The notes under the pieces were generated by a model. It did no database searches. It was not told the origin of the DNA and saw nothing but the letters and a program-made list of their open reading frames with translations. Shown here piece after piece: positions 35,695-46,000 of a stretch of 64,000 bases of DNA. Position 1 is the first letter of the stretch. Each line of letters begins with the position of its first letter. Source of the stretch: Salvator merianae. Taxonomy: Eukaryota; Chordata; Lepidosauria; Squamata; Teiidae. Where the stretch lies: positions 44,215,024 to 44,279,023 of the forward strand of contig QVOM02000116.1 of the NCBI GenBank assembly GCA_003586115.2, written 5' to 3'. The position numbers and the translations under genes are program-made.

Positions 35695-35860
35695 AGACTG
35701 GCCATAGCTCAGCAGCAGAGAAACTGCCTGAAAAGCAGATGGTGACAAGTTTGATCTTTTACGTCTTCCCAGAAGAAGACAATGACAAAGTGCTTCTGTT
35801 TCTTACCAAGAAATTGCATGAGTGTGTTTATGCTGACTTCAACTCAAGGGTGTCTTTATC
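35695..35860 (+). mobile_element. tRNA-headed SINE
   Basis: catagctcagcagcagagaa has the shape of an RNA polymerase III A box and aagtttgatctt an eroded B box, about 45 bp apart. A body follows with agaagacaatgacaaagtgc, resembling ggcaatggcaaaccac-type SINE bodies. Degraded, not a functional tRNA. Confidence 0.6.
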
Positions 35861-35964
35861 ATTATTCACTTCAACAAACCATGATCCAGAAAGTGTATGA
35901 TATTGTATGGATCATCAAAAGCATGCAAAAAACCAAGGAGACCTTGATGCAATCACATGTTCAG

Positions 35965-36200
35965 ATCTTCAGTTCAACATTCTTCTAGACTATTGCAATG
36001 TGTTGTACACATGAGGCTACCATTAAAAATGATTTAAAAATTCCACCTGGTCCAGAATATGACTGCAAACTGTTAATTAAAGACTCGGCACTTTGAACAT
36101 ATCATGTCAATGCTACTTTAACTGCACTGACTCCCATTAAATTTTGAGTCCCAATTTAAAGTGCTGGTTTTAACCTTTTAGACCCTGAATAGATTATATA
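35965..36200 (+). pseudogene. L2-like LINE ORF2 C-terminal fragment
   Basis: ctagactattgcaatgtgtt encodes the DYCNV-type motif of L2 ORF2, followed by eroded HITPVL-like and KVLxLTYKAL-like segments. Stops in all frames. The first part lies just downstream of the SINE. Confidence 0.6.
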
Positions 36201-36280
36201 GACCCTTTGTCCTCTGGCCTTATTCTGGATTATATCCAGGAGTAAGGACCTGCCATTTGCACGTTACTGCAGACTACAGT

Positions 36281-38110
36281 ACAGATGCAATTTTTTTTTA
36301 ATTTAGTAATTGAGACCTTGGCTATCAAGATAAGAAAAGATCAAGATATTAAACCATATGAAATAGAAGGGAAAAATGTAAAAGGGAATACGTATGCCAA
36401 TGACACAATTATAATATTGAAAGATGCAGTTAGTACAGCTATGAAATTAAACCTGATAGCAAAATCATTTTATCAAGCATCGGACTTACAAATCAATATA
36501 AGAAAGTCAGAGATTATGTTTAAAAACATTCCTCCTAACATACAGATTGAGGTCTCAAAATACAAAATAAAAGTTTGAAATATATAGGAATATAAATCAC
36601 TAGAAAGGTAAGTAAATTATTATATGCTAATTATAGACTACTGATATAAGGAAAGAAATTACATATTGGAAAGAGAATTTTTTTACTATGACGGGCCAAA
36701 TAGCCACTATAAAAATGAAATTAATACCTAAATTATTATTTTTATTCCTCCTTTAAAGATTATATCTCTATGATTAATCAAGAACTGAAAAAATATGTCT
36801 TCTATTCTATTAAACCCAGAATTGCTAAGGCTATTTATATTAAACAGGTGAGAAAAGAAGGGTGGGACTTCTGGACACACAACTTTACTTGGGAACCTTT
36901 TGGTTTACACAAATGGCCGAAAGCTATAATAAACCATCTGTGCTATGGATAGAAATAGAACACTATCTAATGAAGGGAATCCAAAGGTTACCATTAGTAA
37001 GAGATATAGCAGTTAATACGGAAATGTATAAAAATCACCTAATGAAAATCATATGTCAAACCTGGAAGAGGCAAAGAGCAATACCCACAACATTGCCTCT
37101 AATTAAAAAAAAAAAAAAAAGCCCAGAGTTGCTAAATAAAGATCCTAAGGCATTCCGGAAGTGAAACAAAATGGATTTATTAATCTTACAGACTTTTACC
37201 ATACTACAACAAATGAAGTAAAATGCAGACTGAAAGAACTACGAAGAGGACAGCCAAATATTGAATAAAAAACTACAAAGAGGACAGCCAATAAATTGAA
37301 TTTCAATGTTATTAATAACATTGAAATTCAATTTATAAAACACTGGAAAACCAAAAGGACTAGCCTCAGAAATGAATAGCAGCAAGGAAGCAACATGGCA
37401 GAACTTTAAGAAATCTAGGAGGCAGGTACAAAATCTGACACAGAATATGAAACCTAGGCAGAAATGGTAGACAGACTGGTGCAGTGGCTGAAAATGTGGA
37501 AATTAAAAAAATGTATTTGAAAATGGTCTACAAATGGTTTATGATCCCTATTAAATTATCAAAGATCAGTCCTAGCTTCTGACACAATGTTGGAGGTATA
37601 GTAGGGACAAAGGATATCACATTCACATGTGGTGGTATTGTCACAGAATAAGATGTACTGGAGACGGTAGAAGTTAAAATTTATAATATAACGGGAAATG
37701 ACTTTAAGGTGGCATTGGATCTTCTCATGTTGAAAATATTTAACCACACAAATTTAAAAATGGTTAATAAGTCATTTATAAAAAAATTGATATATACAAC
37801 ACATATTGTAGTAGCTCAACAATGGAAGCATGTAGAGAATTTGACTATAAAGCTTAGAGAACTCCTCCTTGATGATGTCATAAGTGAAAGAAGAAATAAA
37901 TTACAAGACATTATGAAAAAAGGAAATTGTTTGAAGAAATGGAAACCATTAAGTATTACCATTAATAAAGGCAAGTCATCTCCCAGAGAAAACAGCACTC
38001 CAGATGATTAAGAAAAGACTTGAAGAAGAAATTGTATGGCAGGTCAAATACAAAAGCCAATGTATATATGTGGATGTGGGTGTACAACTACCTGTAAAAT
38101 TATAATAATT
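36281..38110 (+). pseudogene. L1-like LINE ORF2, RT to C-terminus, decayed
   Basis: The frame at 36285-36578 matches an L1 reverse transcriptase: LVIETLAIKIRKDQDI, then YANDTI at 36393 where an active enzyme has (F/Y)ADD, then LQINIRKSEIMF. C-terminal pieces appear near 36840-36950 (GWDFWTHNF) and 37709-38011 (IVVAQQWKHVENL). It ends in an A/T-rich tail. Multiple stops plus loss of a catalytic aspartate make it inactive. The stretch 37230-37340 is rearranged (see the palindrome entry). Confidence 0.8.
37291..37336. repeat. Perfect 46-bp palindrome
   Basis: Arms of 23 bp meet without spacer at 37313/37314: ...caatgttatt then aataacattg... . Just upstream, the words aactacgaagaggacagcca (37238) and aactacaaagaggacagcca (37271) are a 33-bp-spaced direct repeat. 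It lies inside the decayed L1. Confidence 0.95.
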
Positions 38111-38117
38111 AAAATAA

Positions 38118-38240
38118 AATATTGCCTTTACACCAATCAATAATGCAGTCACATCTGGAATACAGTATGAAGTTTTAGTTGCCACATCTCAAAAGCATTT
38201 GGCAGAATTAGGGAAGGTTCAAAGAGAGCAACTAAAGGTA
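38118..38240 (+). pseudogene. CR1-like LINE ORF2 fragment, left part
   Basis: catctggaatacagtatgaa and gttgccacatctcaaaagca fit the LEYxVxFW and following region of CR1 ORF2. It breaks off at about 38240 and resumes after roughly 400 bp. Confidence 0.65.
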
Positions 38241-38634
38241 TTTTCTCATAATACACCTTGTCCAGCACCATCTTGGGCCAATTATGGGGCAGATTGAGCA
38301 ATCTGGCCAGAGATTGGAAGGGCTGCCAGCAGTGTGGACCAAGGGCTGTCCACATCGTGACAGCCCAGCCTGGTTCAATTTTGAAAGCTTGGGAATGAAC
38401 GTTCCCAACCTCAAAAGTCGCTAGTGGGACCTATTTTAGCTGGGCAGCCAGGTCACTTTCAGAGGACTTGGCAACATGGCACCGGGCTTCGTGTGCTGCG
38501 TAGACCAGCAGAGCCACTCGCTGTCATCTGCATTTGGTAGACTCACTCCAACATCAGGTTGCATATGGATGCTGCATTCCACAGAGACAACTCCTCCCAG
38601 TAGATTAGTCTCTTCCCTGTGCAGATCCTCCTTC
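38241..38634. mobile_element. Unclassified insertion inside CR1
   Basis: About 400 bp, GC-richer than its flanks, separating two parts of one CR1 copy that are contiguous in other copies. It begins near ggtattttctcata. No clear inverted ends or target duplication were found, so its class is unknown. Confidence 0.4.
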
Positions 38635-39060
38635 AGATTATCAAGGGGCTGGAGGAGCTTCCGTACAGAAATGATTGCAATGCTTGGAGCTTTTTAATTT
38701 AGAAGGGAGGTGAATAACAGCAGTATATACAGGTGCATAAAATTTTACAAGGTGTGGACAAAATGGATAGGGAGAGGCTTTTCTCTCTTTCCTAAAATAC
38801 TGGAACTAGAGGTCACCCATTGAAACTACACCCTGAGCAAATTAGGACAGGCAAAAAGACTTTTTTTTTTAACACAATGCAAAGGTAAACTTTGGAATTC
38901 ACTACCATGAGATGCGGTGTTGCATACCAGCTTGGATAGTTTCAAAAAACGTCTGGACGAATTCATGAAGGCCAGGGCTATCAATGTCTAATTACCTTGA
39001 GGGTAATAGGAGGTGCTTGCCTCTGAAGGCCAACTGCTGGGAGACTCTAAGTGGGGCAAG
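38635..39060 (+). mobile_element. CR1-like LINE, right part with 3' tail
   Basis: tatcaaggggctggaggagc matches the CR1 segment just after the left part. It continues with gaggtcacccattgaaacta, ggaattcactaccatgag and gacgaattcatgaaggccag, the CR1 C-terminus and tail. Eroded and truncated before the terminal repeat. Confidence 0.8.
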
Positions 39061-41054
39061 TTTTATACTCATGTCTGGCTGTGTATTGTACATTATTGGA
39101 AATATATTTTGAATCTGACTAAAACAGAATAGTACAGAGCAGTATGGAGACTCATGCTGAATCCCGTGAAATATTCAATATTAGAGGGAATAACTTAGAT
39201 TAATTTGGAATCCATGCATAGACAAATTGAACAGGAGATATTTCATTGATTCAGATGAAAAGATATTTTTAAATAGATGGTCAACATAAGGATGCTGTTT
39301 AAAGCCTGTAAGATTATGCCATTTTTAAGCAATAAAGGTATACGGGTGCCCAAGTGGAAGGGAATACTTAGAATAGGGTGTCTTTGTTGTAGATGTTTGT
39401 TTCATCAAATCTGAAACTAGTTATTGTTTTAGACTCTGTCTGAGAGTGCCTCCAGACACATTGAAAAAGCTGGCATCCAGTCATACCAAAGCCTGGGCCA
39501 GCCTGTCCATCTGATGGATCAGATTTAAGAAAGTGTGGCGTTTCCTCACTTTCTTCAGAAAGCTGACATTTTCACTGCTGTGCTGGCACAGGCTGTGTTC
39601 GACCCAGTCTGTGCTGACATGGTGGTGGATCAATTGACCACATTTCCCAAAGAAAAGGCCCATGAAATAGTACAAAGCCATGCTGTCACACCAGGCCAAT
39701 TTGGTGTCAGAATCACCATTTGCCCCTTCTTCCATTAAAGCAGAAACACAGGCTCAGCCATGTAACAGAGAGTGGTAGGATATAACAGTCCAACCTATCT
39801 GTCATAGACTAAACAATACATGTTCCCAGGCACCCAGCATGCCAGATAACCAACAGCCAGGGGAAAGGTTGAGTCAGTGAGGACAGCAAGCAGGCAAGAC
39901 TGGGGGTTAGGAATGTGCAAAGGTGGCTGGGGAAAAAACAGTGCACTGACAGATGGCCTGTTTTAAGGCAGTAATAGAGAAAGGTAGTTTTGGGGGAAGG
40001 GGGAATGGTGTTTCCCCTCATTATTTGTAAAGACCCTGAGTTTGGTCCTGAAGCAGAATTTGCATTTGTGCGCTGTCTGTGGTACTGCAAGTATGCCTCA
40101 AAGCAAAATAATGGCAAGTCAGCACCTCACCACAACCCAAGCTAAAATCCAAACTGAAAAGAGCAGTTGAAAGAGAGCTTAGCCGAAACTGTCAGCAGTT
40201 GCAAATTTTGCAGTTCACAGATGCATTTCTTGTGACTTGTTATTGATGGGCTTTAATTTACAATGGCTTCTCCTGAACCTTTAGGGTCCGTGGAAAAGCT
40301 AAAGAATAAAATATTCACAAACAGCAGTGATTTTACGGAATGTGCCTTGCAAGGATCAAACTGACTGCCACCAAGAGATATCCAAAGACTGAAGACATAT
40401 ATCCGTAATGTCATGTATGTGTACTCCATGTTCTGTACAACAGCTGCTCCAGCAGCTAACACTCCCGTAGATTTGACAGAATAAGGACTCGCTGCCAGTG
40501 TCAGTCAACCAGCTGCAGATGGCAGCTCTGAAGTGAACACTCCAAAATTAGTGCCTACTTAAAGTAGCCTCTCCAGACACTAGAGATGAAATTGTTTAAA
40601 TTCAAAAATTACAGTGGAAGTGATCAAATTCACAGCTCACATAGAAGATACTTGTGGAAACAAACACCAACACAAAAAGAAATATTATCAATACATGTGA
40701 AACCTCATGGTTTTCTTAAAGATTTATTGAAAAGCTGAACTTGCCAAGATTTACATGGCTTCTAAAAACCAGATGGTAAAGCTGGAGAAGCCCACAAAAC
40801 TTATACAGAATGGTTTTAAAAAATCCTGCTCCATTTAAAGCAACATTTTAGGGAGATTAAGTCAATTTCAATTTGAACATACTCTTCTGTCTCCATGGGA
40901 CTCCAGTTGCATGAATTTTTATCTTCAGTTCAATGAAAATTCACCAACTGCAAATGAGTTTTCATTTGTTTGTGGATGATCCCAATATCACAGATAGCTT
41001 GTGAATTGGGTTTTATGGGGTGGGGAAGAAAGAGCAAAATAAAAGCTGCACACC
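39061..41054. other. No gene recognised
   Basis: About 2 kb of AT-rich DNA. The two frames at 39481-39738 lie on opposite strands over the same bases and carry no motif. Confidence 0.45.
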
Positions 41055-41237
41055 TCAGTGGAATGGCTGTAGTTCAGGTGGTAGAGCAAACTGTCTGGAA
41101 AGCAGAGAGTTGCTGGTTCAATCCCCAATCTATCCCTGACAGTAGAAGAAGCAGAAGAAGAACTTGGTTTTTATACCCTGCTTTTCTCGGCCAAAGCTGA
41201 CTCAAAGCGGCTTACAAGGTTGTTCTTCGGCCGAAGG
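41055..41237 (+). mobile_element. tRNA-headed SINE with LINE-like tail
   Basis: ggctgtagttcaggtggtag is an A-box-like segment and ctggttcaatccccaatc a B-box-like segment about 40 bp later. A body follows with gaagaagaacttggttttta, ctgcttttctcggcc and ctcaaagcggcttacaaggt, a combination common in lizard genomes. Its end coincides with the hAT-like insertion at 41246. Confidence 0.75.
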
Positions 41238-41325
41238 CTTTACATTAGGGATGTGCACGAAGGCACTTTTCCCTTTTCGCTTCGCAGGACTGCGAAGCTC
41301 CTAGGCTTTGTTTTCGTGCGAAAAA

Positions 41326-41423
<98 letters not shown>

Positions 41424-41962
41424 CGCCTTGATTTATCTGCTTCCGATGGCGCAGCGCGCTCTCTCACTCCCGCCGCAGTCTGTCAGTCTGATGACAGACT
41501 GGGGGGGGGGGGATGAGAGAGAGGCGAGCGCCATCTGAAGCAGAGAAATCAAGGCAAAAAGGTCTTCCGTTCGCCTTGCTCCATTTCCGATGGCTGCTGG
41601 CTGCCTCATTCACCCTAGGCTGTCAGCGCTCGCGCTGACAGCCTAGGGGGGTGAGTCAGTGAGGGGAAGAGAAGGAAAATCAACAGGAAGGGAATCCCTC
41701 CCTACCGTTGAATTTTCTGCACTTCCACTCGCTGCTGGCTGGCTGATTCACCCTAGGCTGTCAGCGCCAGCGCTGACAGCCTAGAGAGGTGAGACTTTGG
41801 CAAATTGCGAAGGTCCCGAAATACTTCGAAAAATTGAGGGACCTTCGCAATTCGCATTCGTGATTTCTGGTGCCCTTCGCATTTGATGCGAAGGGCACGA
41901 AATCACGAAATTCAATCGAAAATCGAATGCCACGAAGCTTCGTGCACACCCCTACTTTAGAT
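41238..41962. mobile_element. hAT-like non-autonomous element, 709 bp
   Basis: The element is 41246-41954, with ends TAGGGATGTGCACGAA and TTCGTGCACACCCCTA, near-perfect inverted repeats. Flanks ctttacat (41238-41245) and ctttagat (41955-41962) match at 7 of 8, as for hAT. The interior holds 94 A (41328-41421), a G-run, and three hairpins (41476-41501, 41613-41648, 41753-41784). It is CpG-rich relative to the neighbourhood, so it may be fairly young. No transposase. Confidence 0.9.
41328..41421. repeat. Poly(A) run of 94
   Basis: An uninterrupted run of A inside the hAT-like element, preceded by aaaaaat. Its exact length is prone to assembly error. Homopolymer open frames (poly-K, poly-F) are artefacts. 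Confidence 0.9.
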
Positions 41963-41989
41963 CTATCTTCCGCATCAAACAAAGTGATG

Positions 41990-42250
41990 CTCCCTATTTA
42001 TCTACTTGCAATTACTTGCTTTCGAACAGCTAGGCTGACTGGAGCTAGAGGCCAGTAGAGGGCGCTCACCCCCTCTACACGGCAGACAAGGGCCTAGAAC
42101 TCTGCTCCTCCTATTGAAAGATCAGAGCCTTAGTCACCTACACCACCGTGCCTCTACGGTAGGCAATGGCAAACCACTTCCGTATCTCTGCCATCAAAAC
42201 TGCATGAAGTTGCCCATGCAGTCAACCAGGAGTCGTCCACAACCCAATGA
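41990..42250 (+). mobile_element. SINE-type repeat body
   Basis: ggcaatggcaaaccacttcc followed by ctgccatcaaaactgcatga and ccaggagtcgtccacaaccc is the body of a widespread tRNA-SINE family in squamates. The tRNA-like head is not evident; the sequence ahead of it (agtagagggcgctcaccccc) may be part of the same copy. Confidence 0.55.
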
Positions 42251-42639
42251 TACCCAACAACAATGGCATCACTGCATTTTGGTTTGCAATGGATAATTAC
42301 ACAACTAATTCATTTTCCAGCTAATGCCTCCTTCAACCAGCAAAGTCCACAAGCAGTCAATAACTTGTCTACTTACACAGCCACTATATATAGTAGGTCT
42401 TATGGAATGTTTTCCCTAAAATATGTCAAGTGCCAACTCTGTTGGGTTTTCAATGCCTGCTTCACATCAGACATTGCTGGTTGCCAATGAGATCAGTTGG
42501 CTGATAGCAGATTACAGTTTTTATCGTGGTCTTCTGTATTGTTGACTTTGTGAATCACTCTTGGATTTTTTTTAAAGGAATATTTCCATAACTAAGAATG
42601 TTAACCCTCATGCCACTAATCATACACCTAACATTTCCA
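42251..42639. other. No gene recognised
   Basis: Unassigned AT-rich DNA. Confidence 0.4.
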
Positions 42640-42985
42640 AATTTATTGATTTATTGATTTGCATTTTTTTATCCCTCCCTATAGCTAAAGCATTAGGGAG
42701 GGTTGCAACAGTAAAAGCAAAATATAAAACTAACGCACTAAAAACAATAAAATACCTAAAAGTATGGAGGGCAATCTGTTTCCTCAGTCAAAGTCCAGGA
42801 TAAATAGGTGTATCTTCAAGAATCTTTGAAATGTCTTTAGTGAAGATGCCTGGTGCACTTCAGGACAGAGGTTATTCCATAGACTTGGGGATACCACCAA
42901 GAAGGTTGTATCCCAGGTCTCCAATTCTTTAACTATTGAAGGTGGTGGTACAACCAGGAGACCTTCCAATCAGATCTTAAGGCAT
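42640..42985 (-). repeat. LINE/SINE-type tail, antisense copy
   Basis: ttgcatttttttatccctcc, then aaaagcaaaatataaaacta, gtttcctcagtcaaagtcca and gaggttattccatagacttg. It shares this order with 9575-9782, and its last part with 48690-48960 and 57280-57960. Read on the minus strand it ends in a (TTTA)-rich 3' tail. Confidence 0.6.
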
Positions 42986-44239
42986 GGGCAAGTCAATATG
43001 AGAGAAGGGATTTTTTTTTACTTTTGCTTTTCCCAGTGTATTCCCACAAATCTTTCTGATCCAGGATAGTTTATCTCTTGATTTCAGTTATGTATTTATG
43101 GATCACTCACAGCCTAGCTTCATATTATATGCATTTTTCTGCTCTTTGATGTCCAGTAGACTGGTTCATGGGACAAGGGAGGAACACTTGGATTAATATA
43201 TTCCTTTCTCTATCTCCTATTTTATTATTTTATTTGTTGGTAGCACCTATCCACTGGGCAGGAAGGAGGAAAGGAGGGCTGAGGGGTTCTTGGAGTTGTT
43301 GGAGAAGAAATATAACTGGCAAGACCACCTTTGTATCTGTCATCTAGAACTATAAGTTGAATTGACAGGCCTGGATGAAATGGGCATTTGCGGGCTTGCA
43401 CAAGAGTATTTGCATCTTATTTAATGCTTTGGATTTTAAGCAGTAATTGAAACAATTATTATTGAATAATCAATGGATTTGGTATCTGTTTTACCCTAAA
43501 TGAGTTAATGAATCCATTGAAGACTAATGAGTTGATGAATCCATTGAAGACTAATGAGTTGTTTACATTGCAAAACAACTAGAACAAATGAATATGGGTT
43601 GGGTGGGGTTGGAAACCTCAGCAAAAAGAGAATGAACATTGATGTAAAATCCAATTTTTGCAACATTCCATGAGGATTTGAACTGGATAGCAATGATTTA
43701 TTCTCAGGATTTCTGTACTATCACCCTCTTTCATCCTTTAAGGAAAATGAAATGGAAAATATCCATCCAGTTGTCAGCTACTGGTCTGAAATGTTATTTA
43801 GAGGGTGGAGCATAAATGAAAGAAATGAGGAGAAATTTATTTTGTATTTTGAATTATGTTCTTTAAAATATTCCCTTCTGTAAACACATTGTTAGAGAAC
43901 TATGTCACAAAATTCAGAAAAGAATGTATTTCTAAGGATGCTTGAGTGTCAATTTGCAAAGTAGTTCTGCAAGTGCACATTTTGAAATTTCTCTTCACTT
44001 CCTAGAAAAAAATTGATAAACTTGTCTACCCTTAAGTACTCTTCCATGACTTCTTTTTTTCTCCTTAAAATATCTTGGATCTTCTCATTAATAGCAATTT
44101 GCCTGTGGAACCCTGTCTGAAGCAGGCTTTCTGCCATTTTTAATCTCCAGCAACTGTTAAATGCATACACAAAATAAAACCTTCTGAATTTGGTGAAATG
44201 CCCTTTTCTCAGTTATGCGTACATAGAATTACAGCTATA
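42986..44239. other. No gene; one short tandem repeat
   Basis: Two copies of a 27-bp unit (atgaatccattgaagactaa...) lie at 43508-43561. Otherwise unassigned. Confidence 0.5.
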
Positions 44240-44640
44240 AATCTTCTAAGTGGTGGCCCCCAAGTTGCGGAATAAACATTCTATTAAATGTACCATACAC
44301 CAGAACTGCATTCCTTATGTGCCTGCTTAGGATGCACCATTCATCTAGACCTTTGCTTGCTAAAGATGCCACTATATATTATCCTACTGTTTTGAGTGGG
44401 TGGGTGAGTGATGGTTTTGTTTTTAGCTATTTTCAACCATTACATTTTTATTGTGATGTTTCATCATTTTTATTAGGCTTTATCTTCTGGTTGCATAGAA
44501 TAAGTAGTGTGGTCTCATTATTCATAATAGGAGTAGGGGAAGAGAGAATTTTCTGACTCAAGAAATATACAGTTATCTCATAAACTGAAAACCATTCCTG
44601 GAGTTTTTCTATAGTTTAGTATGTTAAGTAATATGTTTTA
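44240..44640 (+). repeat. L2-like LINE 3' region
   Basis: gtggtggcccccaagttgcg encodes the eroded VAAPxLRN pattern near the L2 C-terminus, followed by a T-rich 3' region (tgttttgagtgggtgggt, ttttagctattttcaacc). Confidence 0.45.
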
Positions 44641-45614
44641 CACATTCAATCAGAGCTCAAAAGACCAAGTGTCCCAAGCTGCCTTTTTTGCCATGTGCTC
44701 AGAAATTATTTCATATGTTAGCTTCTTACACTCAATAAACTATCACTGATTAATTGTATTAACTGCATTATCTGACTAAACGGGATTTTTCTTTGGATCA
44801 TTCTTACATGGATCAATTTTCTCAGTTCTTTTCTGCAAGCCTTCACTTTCAGTCAGTACTTTCTGACCAAAGGCGCTATAACAGTCCTGCAAATAATTTC
44901 AAAAATTCTACACAAAAACTATTTCTCAAAACTGCTATTGGTTCAGACCTCCCCACCCCATTGCCCCCAACAGGCATTAAAAAACTGATAATGATATTCA
45001 CATATAATGTGTGCTTAATTCTATCCATTTTTATATGACAAAGAAACTCAGCAAATTAGGCATATAATATGCTATATAACGTTAAATATTGAACTTTGTT
45101 GTCTTATAAAGGATTTGACGGTTGAAAGTAGGCAGATCAGAACTCATAGTGTAGAGTGGGGGACTTATCACACCATGACCAGAGAAGCTCAAAGTATGAC
45201 ACTTCTACTACCATACCACCAGCATCATGGGTTTGAACAGAAATTGCCAAACTAATTATCCTAGCCATAGCATAAGCCTTTAAAAAGCCAGATGTGACTA
45301 ATTAGTTGGCTGATTTTGGCAACCTGAAAAGAACCTATGAACTTGGTTGTACTGGATGAACTGGGTTGTACTGGATTGGGGTAAACAGCTTTCCTAATTC
45401 CACACTCTGCAGGATCTTAAATCAAAAGGTAGATTTCATGGACTGACAGATGTAACAGATATCCTCCCATTTTACACTTGCCACCCATGTGTTTTACCAC
45501 AACAAAACAAACAATTAGTCTGAATCATGTGGAATACAGTGCACAGATTGATATACCCTATTCATTTTGCAAATCATAAGAATCATGAGAGCAAGAACAG
45601 TCATTTGACTAAGA
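44641..45614. other. No gene recognised
   Basis: AT-rich, short frames only. Confidence 0.4.
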
Positions 45615-46000
45615 TCACAAGGATGGAGTGCAATACCCACTGGGAGACCAGTGCGTCAAAGAATCCCACTGAGAATGTTGTACCAGCTGTTCAATTTCCT
45701 GTCCAATCTTAACTTTCTTTTTTGTGTGTGTGCTTAGTGATCTATCAAAAGCTTTTTTTCTTCTTTCTGTAACTGCCATTCCACTGACCTTGTATTGTAA
45801 TTCTGTTAACTTCCTAAGCCATTCAGTGACATGGAACTCCTGTTCCAAGTGGAGCTCCATGTCACTGAATGGTTCATAGGGAGCCAATATCTCCTCATAC
45901 AGAGAATACTGGACTGATTCTCTTAGGAAAAGGTCCTTCCACAAAAAATTGAGGATGTCCAAAAATATATCCAGAACACTGCGTGGAGCTCGATTAGATT
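45615..46000 (-). pseudogene. Unidentified minus-strand open frame, possible retrocopy
   Basis: An open frame of more than 115 codons runs on the minus strand from a stop at about 46000 to 45615. Its composition is protein-like: LDIFLDILNFLWKDLFLRES, then YSLYEEILAPYEPF, then a basic stretch ERRKKAFDRSLSTHTKKKVK. Beyond the stop another frame stays open (CDLSQMTVLALMILMI), as after a frameshift. I do not recognise the protein. Part of it is built by a 22-bp inverted repeat (45819-45840 and 45851-45872, one mismatch). It could be an exon, a retrocopy fragment or part of an uncatalogued transposon; function unknown. Confidence 0.35.

Noticed and set aside
35695..35770. tRNA gene
   Set aside because: A and B boxes are degenerate, no cloverleaf can be drawn, and a SINE body follows.
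41055..41130. tRNA gene
   Set aside because: Promoter boxes are present, but it continues into a SINE body and the stems do not pair as in a tRNA.
41220..41538. Poly-lysine and poly-phenylalanine open frames
   Set aside because: They are translations of the 94-base A run within a transposon.
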